DNA from: DATFVA01 sp963800255
Lineage (GTDB): Bacteria; Bacteroidota; Ignavibacteria; Ignavibacteriales; Ignavibacteriaceae
Length of the DNA stretch: 64,000 nucleotides
NCBI GenBank assembly: GCA_963800255.1
Contig: CAWDAK010000008.1
Span: 124,001-188,000 of the forward strand
Reading direction: 5' to 3'
Shown here: positions 56,131 to 64,000 of the stretch, piece by piece
Layout of the letters: every line of letters starts with the position of its first letter
How positions within the stretch are numbered: the first letter of the stretch is position 1
Program-made: the position numbers and the translations under genes
Notes under the pieces: model-generated
Seen by the model: the letters and a program-made list of their open reading frames with translations, nothing else
The model's database searches: none
What the model was told of the DNA's origin: nothing

Positions 56131-56586
56131 CTAAATACATAACAAACCAAAACCAGGGTTCAGATCCAGGCCCAATGCTGACTTTACCGCAAATTCAAGT
56201 TCAGGCAGATGAACAGGTTTATTAATTATACTTACCGGTGAGGTTTTCAGGGCCTCTTCCTGGGTTTCTATATCTGTTGAACCAGTTATATAAATAAGCG
56301 GGATTTTATAATCTTTAAGTATTTTTCTTGCAGTTTCGATTCCATTTATTCCGTCTCCCAGCATGATATCCATCAGTACCAGGTCAGGCAAAAACGTTTT
56401 TGATAATCTAATCGCTTCGGTACCGTTATAGGCGACTTTAATGTCAGAAAAACCGATCGAGAATAACATAGTTTTAATGTCAAGCGCAATAAGACCAACG
56501 TCTTCAACTACCAGAATATTTTGGGTATAAAGCAACACATCCTCTTTCACTCTCTCAGGTACAAATATCGGGTAATGGACAACCAA
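56131..56586 (-). CDS. Single-domain response regulator (REC)
   Basis: A 151-aa stand-alone receiver. The phosphorylation site is D73 in LVLMDIMLGDGING, with the acidic pair E28/D29 in NILVVEDVG, the Thr-containing YITGSTD and K123 in IINKPVH. An N-terminal extension of about 22 residues precedes the domain; an alternative later start is possible. It has no output domain and no adjacent kinase; the LGDGINGIE(T)A pattern is of the type common in receivers paired with hybrid or HWE/HisKA_2 kinases, so the hybrid kinase elsewhere in the window is one conceivable partner (inference). Confidence 0.9.
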   Translation of the reverse strand: MVVHYPIFVPERVKEDVLLYTQNILVVEDVGLIALDIKTMLFSIGFSDIKVAYNGTEAIRLSKTFLPDLVLMDIMLGDGINGIETARKILKDYKIPLIYITGSTDIETQEEALKTSPVSIINKPVHLPELEFAVKSALGLDLNPGFGLLCI

Positions 56587-56728
56587 TAAACAGAAGGAAA
56601 AAAGTCTGAATGCAAAATATCACATTCTAAAAAAAAGGAATAACTATGAATTGAAGTTGCTTAAAATAATTTTATCTCAAATATAAAAATCTTAGGTCTT
56701 CCCTGGAGCTGATCATGGAAGAACATAA

Positions 56729-57853
56729 TTATCTTACCGGGCAATATCCGCCTGGAACACCTTTCGGGGATAATACTAGCTGCCACAGCTGATTTTTAGT
56801 ACGTGCCCGGAATGCCCCAGCACTAGACAGAAGAAAGTATGTCCACATTCTAAAAAACCGTTCGTTGTATTTACTTTTAAGCATACTCCAGCTATTCATA
56901 AAGTTGTAATACCAGGCCATCAGGGTTTTATCGTAATCTGCTCCGAAGTTATGCCAATCCTCCATTACAAATAATCCTTCAATGGCTTTACCCAGCTGGG
57001 CCACAGAAGGCAGCATTCCATTGGGAAATATATATTTGTGAGTCCATGCATCAGTCTCTTTCATTGAGCGGACCTCTCCAATTGTATGAAGCAGGAACAG
57101 CCCGTTCCTGGTTAAATTTTTTGCCGCGGTTCTGAAGTATTCGCGGTAATTTCTATACCCAACGTGTTCGATCATGCCCACTGAAACAATTCTGTCGAAT
57201 TTTTCATTTACATCTCTATAATCCTGAAGTCTGACTTCCACCGGCAACCCTCTGCAAATCTCCTTTCCAAGAGCGGCCTGTTCCTTCGATACAGTTATAC
57301 CCGTAACCTTAACATCATATTTTTCTGCTGCATATTTCCCGAAAGAACTCCAGCCGCAGCCGATATCAAGTACACTCATTCCAGGTTTCAGATATAGCTT
57401 CCTGCATATCAGTTCAAGTTTATTTTCCTGTGCTTCATCCAGTGTGGAGGCATCCTTCCAGTAGCCGCAGCTGTAGTTCATTCTCTTGTCAAGCATATGC
57501 CTGAAAAGGTCATTTCCGAGGTCATAATGCTTTTCACCTATAATAAACGCCCGACGGCGGGACTGCATGTTAATCAAATAAAAACCCGCAAGTTGAAGGG
57601 AGATTTTATAATTATGCTTAATTTTGTTCTGTAAGTCGGCATGGATAATCCGGTAAATTAGTTCATCGAGCTTTTCAACGTCCCACCAGTTATCCATATA
57701 TGATTCCCCCATTCCGAGCTCCACCTCAGTAACAGCTCTTTTATAAAAACCCTCATGCTTAACCTTAATATCAAAAGGCCGGTCCCCATTTACCTTTACT
57801 TCGACCAGATTAAGCAGTTGTTCAACAAGCTTTCTGTACTTTTCGTTTTGCAT
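56729..57853 (-). CDS. cfa: Cyclopropane-fatty-acyl-phospholipid synthase
   Basis: A 374-aa SAM-dependent methyltransferase that adds a methylene bridge to unsaturated acyl chains in membrane phospholipids. The family blocks are present: an N-terminal alpha/beta domain, GEKHYDLGNDLFRHMLD, the CGYW motif with C129, the SAM site VLDIGCGWSSFGKYAAEKYD, VTGITVSKEQAA, IVSVGMIEHVGYRNYREYF and HTIGEVRSM. Length is about that of the E. coli enzyme. It lies alone between divergent signalling genes; the upstream region shows no clear promoter. Related methyltransferases of mycolic acids are much less likely given the overall sequence. Confidence 0.94.
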   Translation of the reverse strand: MQNEKYRKLVEQLLNLVEVKVNGDRPFDIKVKHEGFYKRAVTEVELGMGESYMDNWWDVEKLDELIYRIIHADLQNKIKHNYKISLQLAGFYLINMQSRRRAFIIGEKHYDLGNDLFRHMLDKRMNYSCGYWKDASTLDEAQENKLELICRKLYLKPGMSVLDIGCGWSSFGKYAAEKYDVKVTGITVSKEQAALGKEICRGLPVEVRLQDYRDVNEKFDRIVSVGMIEHVGYRNYREYFRTAAKNLTRNGLFLLHTIGEVRSMKETDAWTHKYIFPNGMLPSVAQLGKAIEGLFVMEDWHNFGADYDKTLMAWYYNFMNSWSMLKSKYNERFFRMWTYFLLSSAGAFRARTKNQLWQLVLSPKGVPGGYCPVR

Positions 57854-58051
57854 AGCAGTGCCCTCTTTATTGTTTTGGAAACAAAAAGAATTAGTATAAT
57901 TTTTTAATAATATATTATTTCATTAACTGAGAAGTTGTAACGAATGGTACCTTTTTGAATAAACCACTACCCGTTTAACCAAGCTGTTCAACTAATGGAA
58001 GGTGAAGTAGTTAAGCCTCCTGCAGGGAGATCATAAATTCTGAGGAGTATA

Positions 58052-59650
58052 TTATATTCTTTTTAAGATCATCGAGGTGATATCATCGCTCTGGGGTTCT
58101 CCACTAACGTGTTTGCTTACATCTTCCACTATCCCAATAATAAATTCCTTTGCTGATTTCTCTGCATTATTTTGGAAGAATTCAATCATTCTCTCATCAG
58201 AATACTCTACTTCATCCTTGTTCATTGCTTCAGGGATTCCGTCGGTATAAAGGAAAAGTTTATCACCGGGTTCCATTACAAGTTTTTCTCCCTGGTATGG
58301 AATGCCGAAATCAAGCATACCCAGCCCTATTCCGCCCGCATCTATCTTGTCAAGCCTGCCGTCCTTCCTGAGAAGAAGGATCGGGTTATGACCCGCATTT
58401 ACAATGTCGAGCTCACCGGTTTTTGAATCCAGTACGGCTATAAAGAATGTTATAAATTTATCAGGGGGTGATGCGTTATAAATCAGCTTATTCAGTCTGA
58501 AAGCCATCTCTGTTAAAGGAAGGTTAAACTCAAGATATGAATAAAGCGAGGCATTTAAAGTATTAACAAGCAGAGCTGCTGCAATACCTTTTCCGGCAAC
58601 ATCAGCTATTATTAATGCATATTTTCCATCACCCATATCTATACAGTCGTAGTAGTCTCCCCCCACCTCTCTTGAAGGAATGTTCTCTCCGGCCAGTTCA
58701 TACCCTTCTATCAACGGCAGTTGGTCAGGAATTATCTGCTGCTGGATTGAAGCCGCGAGAAGAAGTTCCTTTTCTATCCTTTCTTTCTCAAGGGATTCCT
58801 TCAGAAGAAAATTATTTTCTATGGCTGTCCTGACCTGCCTCGAAATTGCTTCAAGCAGCATCTGGTCAAGTTCACCAAAATCAATAACTCCTTTACGGGT
58901 TTCTTTTTCTGAAAGAACAAACCTGTAAAGCATTTTCCTGAATTCAAAGGATGATTCAATTTTGTACCGGCTGTTTATGACCTTATCAGGAGGGAATCCC
59001 GGAGGAAAGGTAAACTGCAGTCCGGAAATCTCTTTACCGCCTGATATGCTTATTAAGGCGGATGATGAATTGGTTAATGACACCATCCTTGCAAGAGCCA
59101 TCTCAAATAGGATATTTTGATTTTCAAACTTTGCCAGATCAATGCCGGTATCTATAAGGTTATTAAGCTGCAGGATTTTTTCATTTAAATCAAAAACAAA
59201 CTGCTTTTCTTTTTTCTGATTAAGGAAGGATTCGTATGCACTTGAAAATACCTGCAGAAGTATCTGCAGTGTTATTTTGTCGAGGTCAGATAGACTATCA
59301 CCATAGAGTTTGTTTCCAAGCAGGATTCCCAGGAAGGAGGAATCAGTAAGAGGCAGAACAACCGAAGCATTATACTTCCCTTCATTATAATACATCGTCT
59401 GCTGTTTATGCTCTTCAAAATATTTTTTATCAGCTTCCTCAAACTTTTGTGATCCTATTACTTTCCAATCTGATTCCAGGGCGGCCTTATGAAGCAGATG
59501 CAGATCAGTGATCATGAAATTGGCCCTGAGCAGATGCCCGAAGTTTTTAAAGATTCCCTCAAATGAATCAGATTGTGTTAATTTTTTAAATCCTCCCTGA
59601 AAGGATTCAGCCTGCAGCGAAAGTTTTTCAATTAATAAATTCTGTTCCAT
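58052..59650 (-). CDS. PP2C/SpoIIE-type serine phosphatase with N-terminal sensory region
   Basis: A 532-aa cytoplasmic protein. The first ~300 residues include coiled-coil and GAF-like segments (KQTMYYNEGKYNASVVLPLT, LLEAISRQVRTAIENNFLLK). The C-terminal ~230 residues form the phosphatase: AASIQQQIIPDQLPLIEGYE, REVGGDYYDCIDMGDGKYAL, ADVAGKGIAAALLVNTLNAS, FLYTDGIPEAMN and SDDITSMILKRI. All metal-binding Asp positions appear present. It should dephosphorylate the STAS protein encoded 47 bases upstream, releasing a target from the RsbW-like kinase. It is the last gene of the partner-switching operon. Confidence 0.93.
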   Translation of the reverse strand: MEQNLLIEKLSLQAESFQGGFKKLTQSDSFEGIFKNFGHLLRANFMITDLHLLHKAALESDWKVIGSQKFEEADKKYFEEHKQQTMYYNEGKYNASVVLPLTDSSFLGILLGNKLYGDSLSDLDKITLQILLQVFSSAYESFLNQKKEKQFVFDLNEKILQLNNLIDTGIDLAKFENQNILFEMALARMVSLTNSSSALISISGGKEISGLQFTFPPGFPPDKVINSRYKIESSFEFRKMLYRFVLSEKETRKGVIDFGELDQMLLEAISRQVRTAIENNFLLKESLEKERIEKELLLAASIQQQIIPDQLPLIEGYELAGENIPSREVGGDYYDCIDMGDGKYALIIADVAGKGIAAALLVNTLNASLYSYLEFNLPLTEMAFRLNKLIYNASPPDKFITFFIAVLDSKTGELDIVNAGHNPILLLRKDGRLDKIDAGGIGLGMLDFGIPYQGEKLVMEPGDKLFLYTDGIPEAMNKDEVEYSDERMIEFFQNNAEKSAKEFIIGIVEDVSKHVSGEPQSDDITSMILKRI

Positions 59651-59697
59651 TAAATCACCATCTTATTTATATCTTAATGTTCTTCAGTTTACAATAT

Positions 59698-60036
59698 CTA
59701 TGCGAGTTCTTTCATTGCAGAATCAAGAGAATCCGCCATCTGTGCAAACTGGAATAAGCCCATTATCTTAAACGTTTTTTCTATCGAGGGATCCAGGTTG
59801 AGAAAAATTATCTTCCCCTCTCTCTCGTTTATCTGCTCTATTACCTCCAGCAGGTAGGAGATGCCGATTGAGTTAATAACCTTCGACTTTTCAAGATCGA
59901 ACACTGCATTCTTTATCGGGTTTTCAGCAAAAAACTGAGCTATCTTTTCTCCTGCTGTATTGTTTATATAACCTTCCGTTTTAATAAGGAAAGTATTTTC
60001 CAGTTTTTCTGTTTGAAGATTAAATTCACCGTCCAT
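59698..60036 (-). CDS. STAS-domain anti-sigma factor antagonist (RsbV/SpoIIAA type)
   Basis: A 112-aa single-domain STAS protein: VFDLEKSKVINSIGISYLLE carries the phosphorylatable Ser (S56). It would bind the RsbW-type kinase encoded 11 bases upstream when unphosphorylated and be reset by the phosphatases of the same operon. The N-terminal residues FNLQTEKLENTFLIKTEGYI match the usual beta-alpha start. GGAAG lies 4-8 bases before the ATG. Confidence 0.92.
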   Translation of the reverse strand: MDGEFNLQTEKLENTFLIKTEGYINNTAGEKIAQFFAENPIKNAVFDLEKSKVINSIGISYLLEVIEQINEREGKIIFLNLDPSIEKTFKIMGLFQFAQMADSLDSAMKELA

Positions 60037-60047
60037 ATTACTTCCAT

Positions 60048-60464
60048 TTAAGTTAAGTTTTTGATGATTGATATTTTTGTACCGGATGAGTCTGATTCAA
60101 TCGTCATATCATCAGAAAGCGATTTCATCAATTTAATTCCCCATCCACGTTTATTGTCGCTGGTAATTTTTTTTGAAATCTCCGGAGATTCAACTGAGGC
60201 AGGGTTGAAACCTTTGCCATAGTCGGTCACAAGGATCGTAAGTTTTTCCTTGGTCATGAGAAATTCAACATTCACATATGGATTTTCCATTCCTGAATGT
60301 TCAAACCCGTTTATTATTGCTTCGTTTACTATCATTCTTGCTTCGCCGATCTTATCATTGGTAATACCAAGGTATTTACCCATTCTCTCAAGTCCCTCAA
60401 CAGCAACAAGTTCTATGTTAGGTATGTTCGGGAGCTTGATCTTCAGGTTAAAGTTTTCGTCCAT
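60048..60464 (-). CDS. RsbW-type anti-sigma regulatory serine kinase
   Basis: A 138-aa HATPase_c-type anti-sigma kinase. The N-box is ARMIVNEAIINGFEHSGMEN, with DYGKGFNP and NKRGWGIKLMKSL (G-box). It phosphorylates the STAS antagonist and holds the unknown target, perhaps a sigma factor encoded elsewhere; no sigma gene lies in the operon. It starts about 90 bases after the sensor-phosphatase gene and ends 11 bases before the STAS gene. Confidence 0.92.
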   Translation of the reverse strand: MDENFNLKIKLPNIPNIELVAVEGLERMGKYLGITNDKIGEARMIVNEAIINGFEHSGMENPYVNVEFLMTKEKLTILVTDYGKGFNPASVESPEISKKITSDNKRGWGIKLMKSLSDDMTIESDSSGTKISIIKNLT

Positions 60465-60556
60465 AAGTGTTTTAACGGAATTTTAGTGAATATAATATTA
60501 TTTTGAGTTAAAAAGTAAAGAAGAAAAATTTGTCTCTCTTTTATCACTAACATCAT

Positions 60557-63500
60557 TTATTTAACCTTCAGAACTATAAATGTTATATCATCTGCCTGTA
60601 CACGTTCTCCCATCCATTCGTCTGCTGATTGAACAAGACTTTCGATAATCGATTCAGCAGGACATTCGGCAATTTCTTTGAATCTGTCTTTCACCCTGGG
60701 GTAATCGTACATTTCTTCATTATTATTCATTTGTTCAGGGAAGCCATCTGTAAGAAGCAGAAGTGTATCGCCAGGCTTTAGATCTTTTTCCACCATTTTG
60801 TAAGGAAATTTTTTCATTGCTCCCAGGGGCATTCCCTGTATAAGAATTTCCTCAACTTCCCTGGTATCCTTACTATAATAATATACCGGAGGCATACCGC
60901 CGCTGGTAATTGACAGCTTATAATCCATAATCCGTAACAGGCTGAATGACATCAGGATCCTGCCGAGTTTTATTTCTTTAATCATTGCAGTGCAATGACT
61001 CATAAAATCCCTAAGTTCAAGTTTAGCTGCATCGGATGTAAAAAATCCTTTCATCAGGGTAACCATAATACCCGCCTGCAGTCCGTGTCCGGTTGCATCA
61101 CCAAAACCTATATGAAGCGGTGCGCCATCCTGCTTTATAAAGTCATAGTAATCGCCGCCTACTTCTGTGGCTGTCCTCATAAAGGCTGCAATTTCAAGAT
61201 TAGGCAGCCGGGGTAGTTTTTTAGGCAGCATTGACAGCTGCATCTGTCTTGCTTCTTCCAGTTCCTTGGTTTTACGTTCATTCTCAGCCTCCACAGCGCG
61301 TTTCTCAGCTACCGTGGCTTTCAATCTCAGCTCGTTCTCACGGATCTGCGCTTTCTGCTCACGCCTGTTAAGCTCTATTTTCCTTGCGCCGTAAAGGACT
61401 CCAAAGAAAATTACTATATAAACTCCGTATGCAGTTTTCGTTCTCCACCAGGGGGGTGTAACTTCTATAAATAAATCTGCGCCTGTATTATTCCATATTC
61501 CATCATTATTTGAACCGATTACTTTAAGATTATATTTTCCGGGTGACAGGTTAGTGAATGTAATAGTGTGCTCCGTACCAAGCTGAATCCAGTTTTTATT
61601 AAAACCCACCAGCATATACTTATACCTGTTATCCGAATTATTATAGTAGCTTAATGCGGAGAACTGCAGATTTATAATGTTGTCTTTGTAAGTAAGTAAA
61701 GAGACTGTCGCGCTCTGAAATTCCCTTTTCAAAGATTGGTTTGCCTTCCTTATCATCTGTATTATAGCGTGAATATTCTGTGAATACAACAGGAGGAACA
61801 TAAGTATTACCTCTTATGTTATCAGGATTAAATACATTAAAACCATTGTTGCCCCCGAATAACAGCCTGCCTGTTTTCTTATCCTTTGCAAATGCGCTCT
61901 GGTTAAACTCATTTCCCTGGAGCCCGTCCTGGTAAAAATAATTTGTAAATATTCCTGTCCCGGGATCCAGCATGGAAAGACCGTTATTGGTGCTTAGCCA
62001 GAGGTTACCGGAATTATCCTGAAGAATTCCGAATACAAATTCATTTGGGAGTCCGTCTTTCTCGCGGTAATTCTTAAACTTTTTCGTTTTCCTGTCATAC
62101 CTGCTTAGTCCTTTTGTTGTACCTACCCAGGCTGCATCGTCCTTATCTATGAATACCCGGATAACATTATTGTCAGCAAGACTGTAAGGATCAGCAGGAT
62201 CATTTTTCAGTTGAACGTTCTTATGACTGATAGGGTCGAAAATATTAATACCTCCGCCAAACGTTCCGATCCAGAGTTTTCCCGATTTGTCAAATGCAAG
62301 CGACCAGACCCTGTTGGAGCTTACAGAATTTGAATCGTTCTCATCATGCATATAGCGCACAAAATTTCCTGTAGCGGGATCAAGACGATTAAGTCCTCCA
62401 TCATATGTACCGATCCACAAGAAGCCGTTTTTATCCTCGGCTAAAGCGTAAACCCTGTCATCAGAAAGAGAATTTATGCTGGCCGGGTTGTTTTTATAAT
62501 ACCTGAATTTTGAGGTAGAAGGATCGAAGGCATCCAGTCCGTTTCTCAGGTTGCCAATCCATAAAGTACCAGATTTGTCCTCAAAGAGAGTTTGTATTGA
62601 ATTGCTAGATATTCCGTTTTTAACTGAAGGATCGTAAAGAAACTTACTGAACTTTTTCTTTTTATACTCGAACCTGTTCAGTCCGCCTCTGGTTCCTATC
62701 CAATAATCACCATTGGCAGAAGTACACAAGGAAAGTACAAAGTTATCACTCAGACTATTTTCATCGGAGGGATCATGTGTGAAATGGCTGAACACCTGGG
62801 CCCCGGGGTTAAAATAATTTACTCCTCCGGCATTAGTTCCAATCCACATCATACCACTTCGATCTTCATAAACAGACAAAATATTATTATCATTAAGACT
62901 CGTGGGATCAGCAGTATCATTTTTATAACTTATAAAGGTTTCATCAACGGGATTAAACCTGTTCAGTCCCCCGCTGGCGGTGCCTATCCATAAATTACGT
63001 CTGGAATCCTCGAAGATCGGCCAAACGTTATTATCTGAAAGACTGTTTGGATTACCGGGTTCGTTCCTGTAATGCAGAAAGGTTCCCGAATCCTCATCCA
63101 GTTTATCGAGTCCTCCAGCAGTTCCGACCCAAAGATTTCCTGTTTTGTCACGGTAAACAGAAAACACCTTATCATCGCTTAAACTTGATGGATCAAGCAG
63201 GATCGTGCATGAATTCAATGGTTTTTCCTGTGGCGGAATCAAATCTCTTCAAACCGGTAGGGGAACCCTGTCCGCCAGTCCACTCAACGCCGGAAGGATC
63301 GATGCAAAGTGCGCCAAATGTGCTATACCTGATATGATGTAAGTTCAGACTATCTTTGGGAATTCTTAGGAATGATTCGGTACGAGGATTATATCTTTGA
63401 AAGCCGCCGCCCTGGTTCTCTATATAAAGTTTTTCTGATGCATCTTCATAGATTGAGAAAATAAAATTGTTAATAAGACTGGTTGTATCCGCGGGATCAT

Positions 63501-63732
63501 TTTTGAAAATTCTTAAATTATAACCGTCGTACCTGTTCAGTCCGTCCTGCGTACCGAACCACATAAAACCTTTTGAATCCTGGAATATGCAGGTGACAGA
63601 GCTTTGTGACAAGCCCTCTTCCACTGTAAGATGGTTAAAGGCAATATGATTCTGAGCTTTTACCGTCGAGAGGGACAAAAGCATAAGAACTGATACCACA
63701 GAACTAATTATTTTTATTCGGTAAATAAGCAT
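60557..63732 (-). pseudogene. Beta-propeller (Reg_prop/Y_Y_Y) sensor with PP2C phosphatase output, two frameshifts
   Basis: A ~1057-aa transmembrane phosphatase after removing two bases. Signal peptide IISSVVSVLMLLSLSTVKAQ; about a dozen Reg_prop repeats of the type GNLWVGTAGGLDKLDEDSG and NLWIGTASGGLNRF; a Y_Y_Y domain (TITFTNLSPGKYNLKVIGSN); a TM helix after TPPWWRTK; coiled coil; and the phosphatase (EVGGDYYDFIKQD, GDATGHGLQAGIMV, LLLTDGFPEQMN, QADDITFIVLKV). One frameshift follows MHDPA (extra T, 63195-63196), with DPSSLSDDKVFSVYRD continuing in the other frame; the second is in ERDSL (extra T, 61698-61700), resuming at TYKDNIINLQF. Normally Reg_prop sensors end in a kinase; here the output is a PP2C. 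It heads the partner-switching operon. Confidence 0.87.
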
Positions 63733-63790
63733 ACCTCAGAATGCAGGCTTCCATAAGCCTTCGAGTATTGAATAGTGTTTGAATAGACCA

Positions 63791-63818
63791 GTTCCCGAGC
63801 CTGCGGAGGCTCAGGAAC
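63791..63818 (-). terminator. Hairpin after the sorted-protein gene at the right edge
   Basis: Near-perfect 12-bp stem with one G-T pair (63791-63802 with 63807-63818), GCGG loop. No T-run follows on the minus strand, so termination efficiency is doubtful. Confidence 0.5.
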
Positions 63819-63824
63819 CATATT

Positions 63825-64000
63825 TTATTTAACCAAAAGCATCTTTTTTGTTGAGGTGAAAGTGCCTGCACTTAATTGGTAAATATACATACCACTGGCT
63901 AAATTTTGCGCATTCCAGAAAACAGAATGATAGCCGGCATCCATATCTTGATTTACCAAGGTAGTTACAAGCTCACCAAGAACACTAAATATTTTTATGG
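63825..64000 (-). CDS. C-terminal end of a protein with type IX sorting domain (5' part outside window)
   Basis: The visible ~57 residues read to a stop at 63825 as the tail of a sorting domain: IFSVLGELVTTLVNQDMDAG, YHSVFWNAQNLASGMYIYQL and SAGTFTSTKKMLLVK. This is the family pattern seen in the four complete proteins of the window. The rest of the gene lies beyond 64000. Nothing can be said about the passenger domain. A hairpin follows the stop. Confidence 0.85.
   Translation of the reverse strand, partial: IKIFSVLGELVTTLVNQDMDAGYHSVFWNAQNLASGMYIYQLSAGTFTSTKKMLLVK

Overview
The window looks like chromosomal DNA of a Bacteroidota/Chlorobi-type (FCB group) bacterium, most likely an Ignavibacteria relative. 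The main evidence is the set of secreted proteins ending in a Por/type IX sorting domain with the 'NYPNPFNP' signature (at 6.8-8.5, 42.3-46.1, 48.0-50.1 and 50.3-51.5 kb, plus a partial gene at the right edge). Supporting evidence is the moderate G+C, mixed Shine-Dalgarno use, a TonB receptor with a carboxypeptidase-like N-terminal domain, and serine/threonine kinases with TolB/TPR tails. This placement is an inference; there is no rRNA, tRNA or ribosomal protein gene to confirm it. No CRISPR array, phage or intact insertion sequence was seen.

Layout. 0-6.3 kb: 3' end of an archaeal-type gatD, a TonB-dependent siderophore receptor and a large hybrid histidine kinase. 6.4-14.2 kb: a small protein, a sorted secreted protein, slyD, a split LigD (ligase and polymerase as overlapping genes) followed by a 69-aa protein, an SDR, and a cupin-GNAT pair. 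14.3-21.4 kb (minus strand): a compact Rnf operon, rnfC-D-G-E-A, then a NusG-domain-II Tat protein, apbE, rnfB and an RseC-like gene. 21.6-24 kb: a hibernation factor fused to a cold-shock-like domain, an SGNH hydrolase and a DUF4476 protein. 24-33 kb: a signalling region with two overlapping Ser/Thr kinase genes, a GAF-PP2C phosphatase with an operon of two further genes, and tag behind two operator-like dyads. 33.7-47.9 kb: a GH47 alpha-mannosidase (a mainly eukaryotic family), an OmpA-like protein, a PflX-type radical SAM protein, a BNR/sortilin-like giant, a gingipain-like C25 peptidase, a HEAT protein and an aldo/keto reductase. 48-57.9 kb: two sorted secreted proteins, a hairpin-rich repeat element, an 11-bp tandem repeat in front of a PAP2 phosphatase, a TauE/SafE permease, a Tat amidase, a response regulator and cfa. 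58-63.7 kb: a four-gene partner-switching operon (two PP2C phosphatases, a STAS antagonist and an RsbW-type kinase). The window ends inside another sorted protein.

The genes work together in three recognisable ways. The Rnf operon supplies its own flavin transferase (ApbE) for the RnfG/RnfD flavins, so it is a self-contained ion-pumping ferredoxin:NAD module. The 58-63.7 kb operon couples an extracytoplasmic beta-propeller sensor with a cytoplasmic phosphatase to an anti-sigma/antagonist pair. The sorted proteins would leave by type IX secretion, although no secretion machinery is encoded here.

A quality warning: four signalling genes are broken by nine single-base indels, nearly all at short homopolymers, six of them between 27.54 and 28.94 kb. 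In each case the other frame continues the same protein without loss, so sequencing or assembly error is at least as likely as gene decay. These genes are annotated here as whole, frameshifted units.
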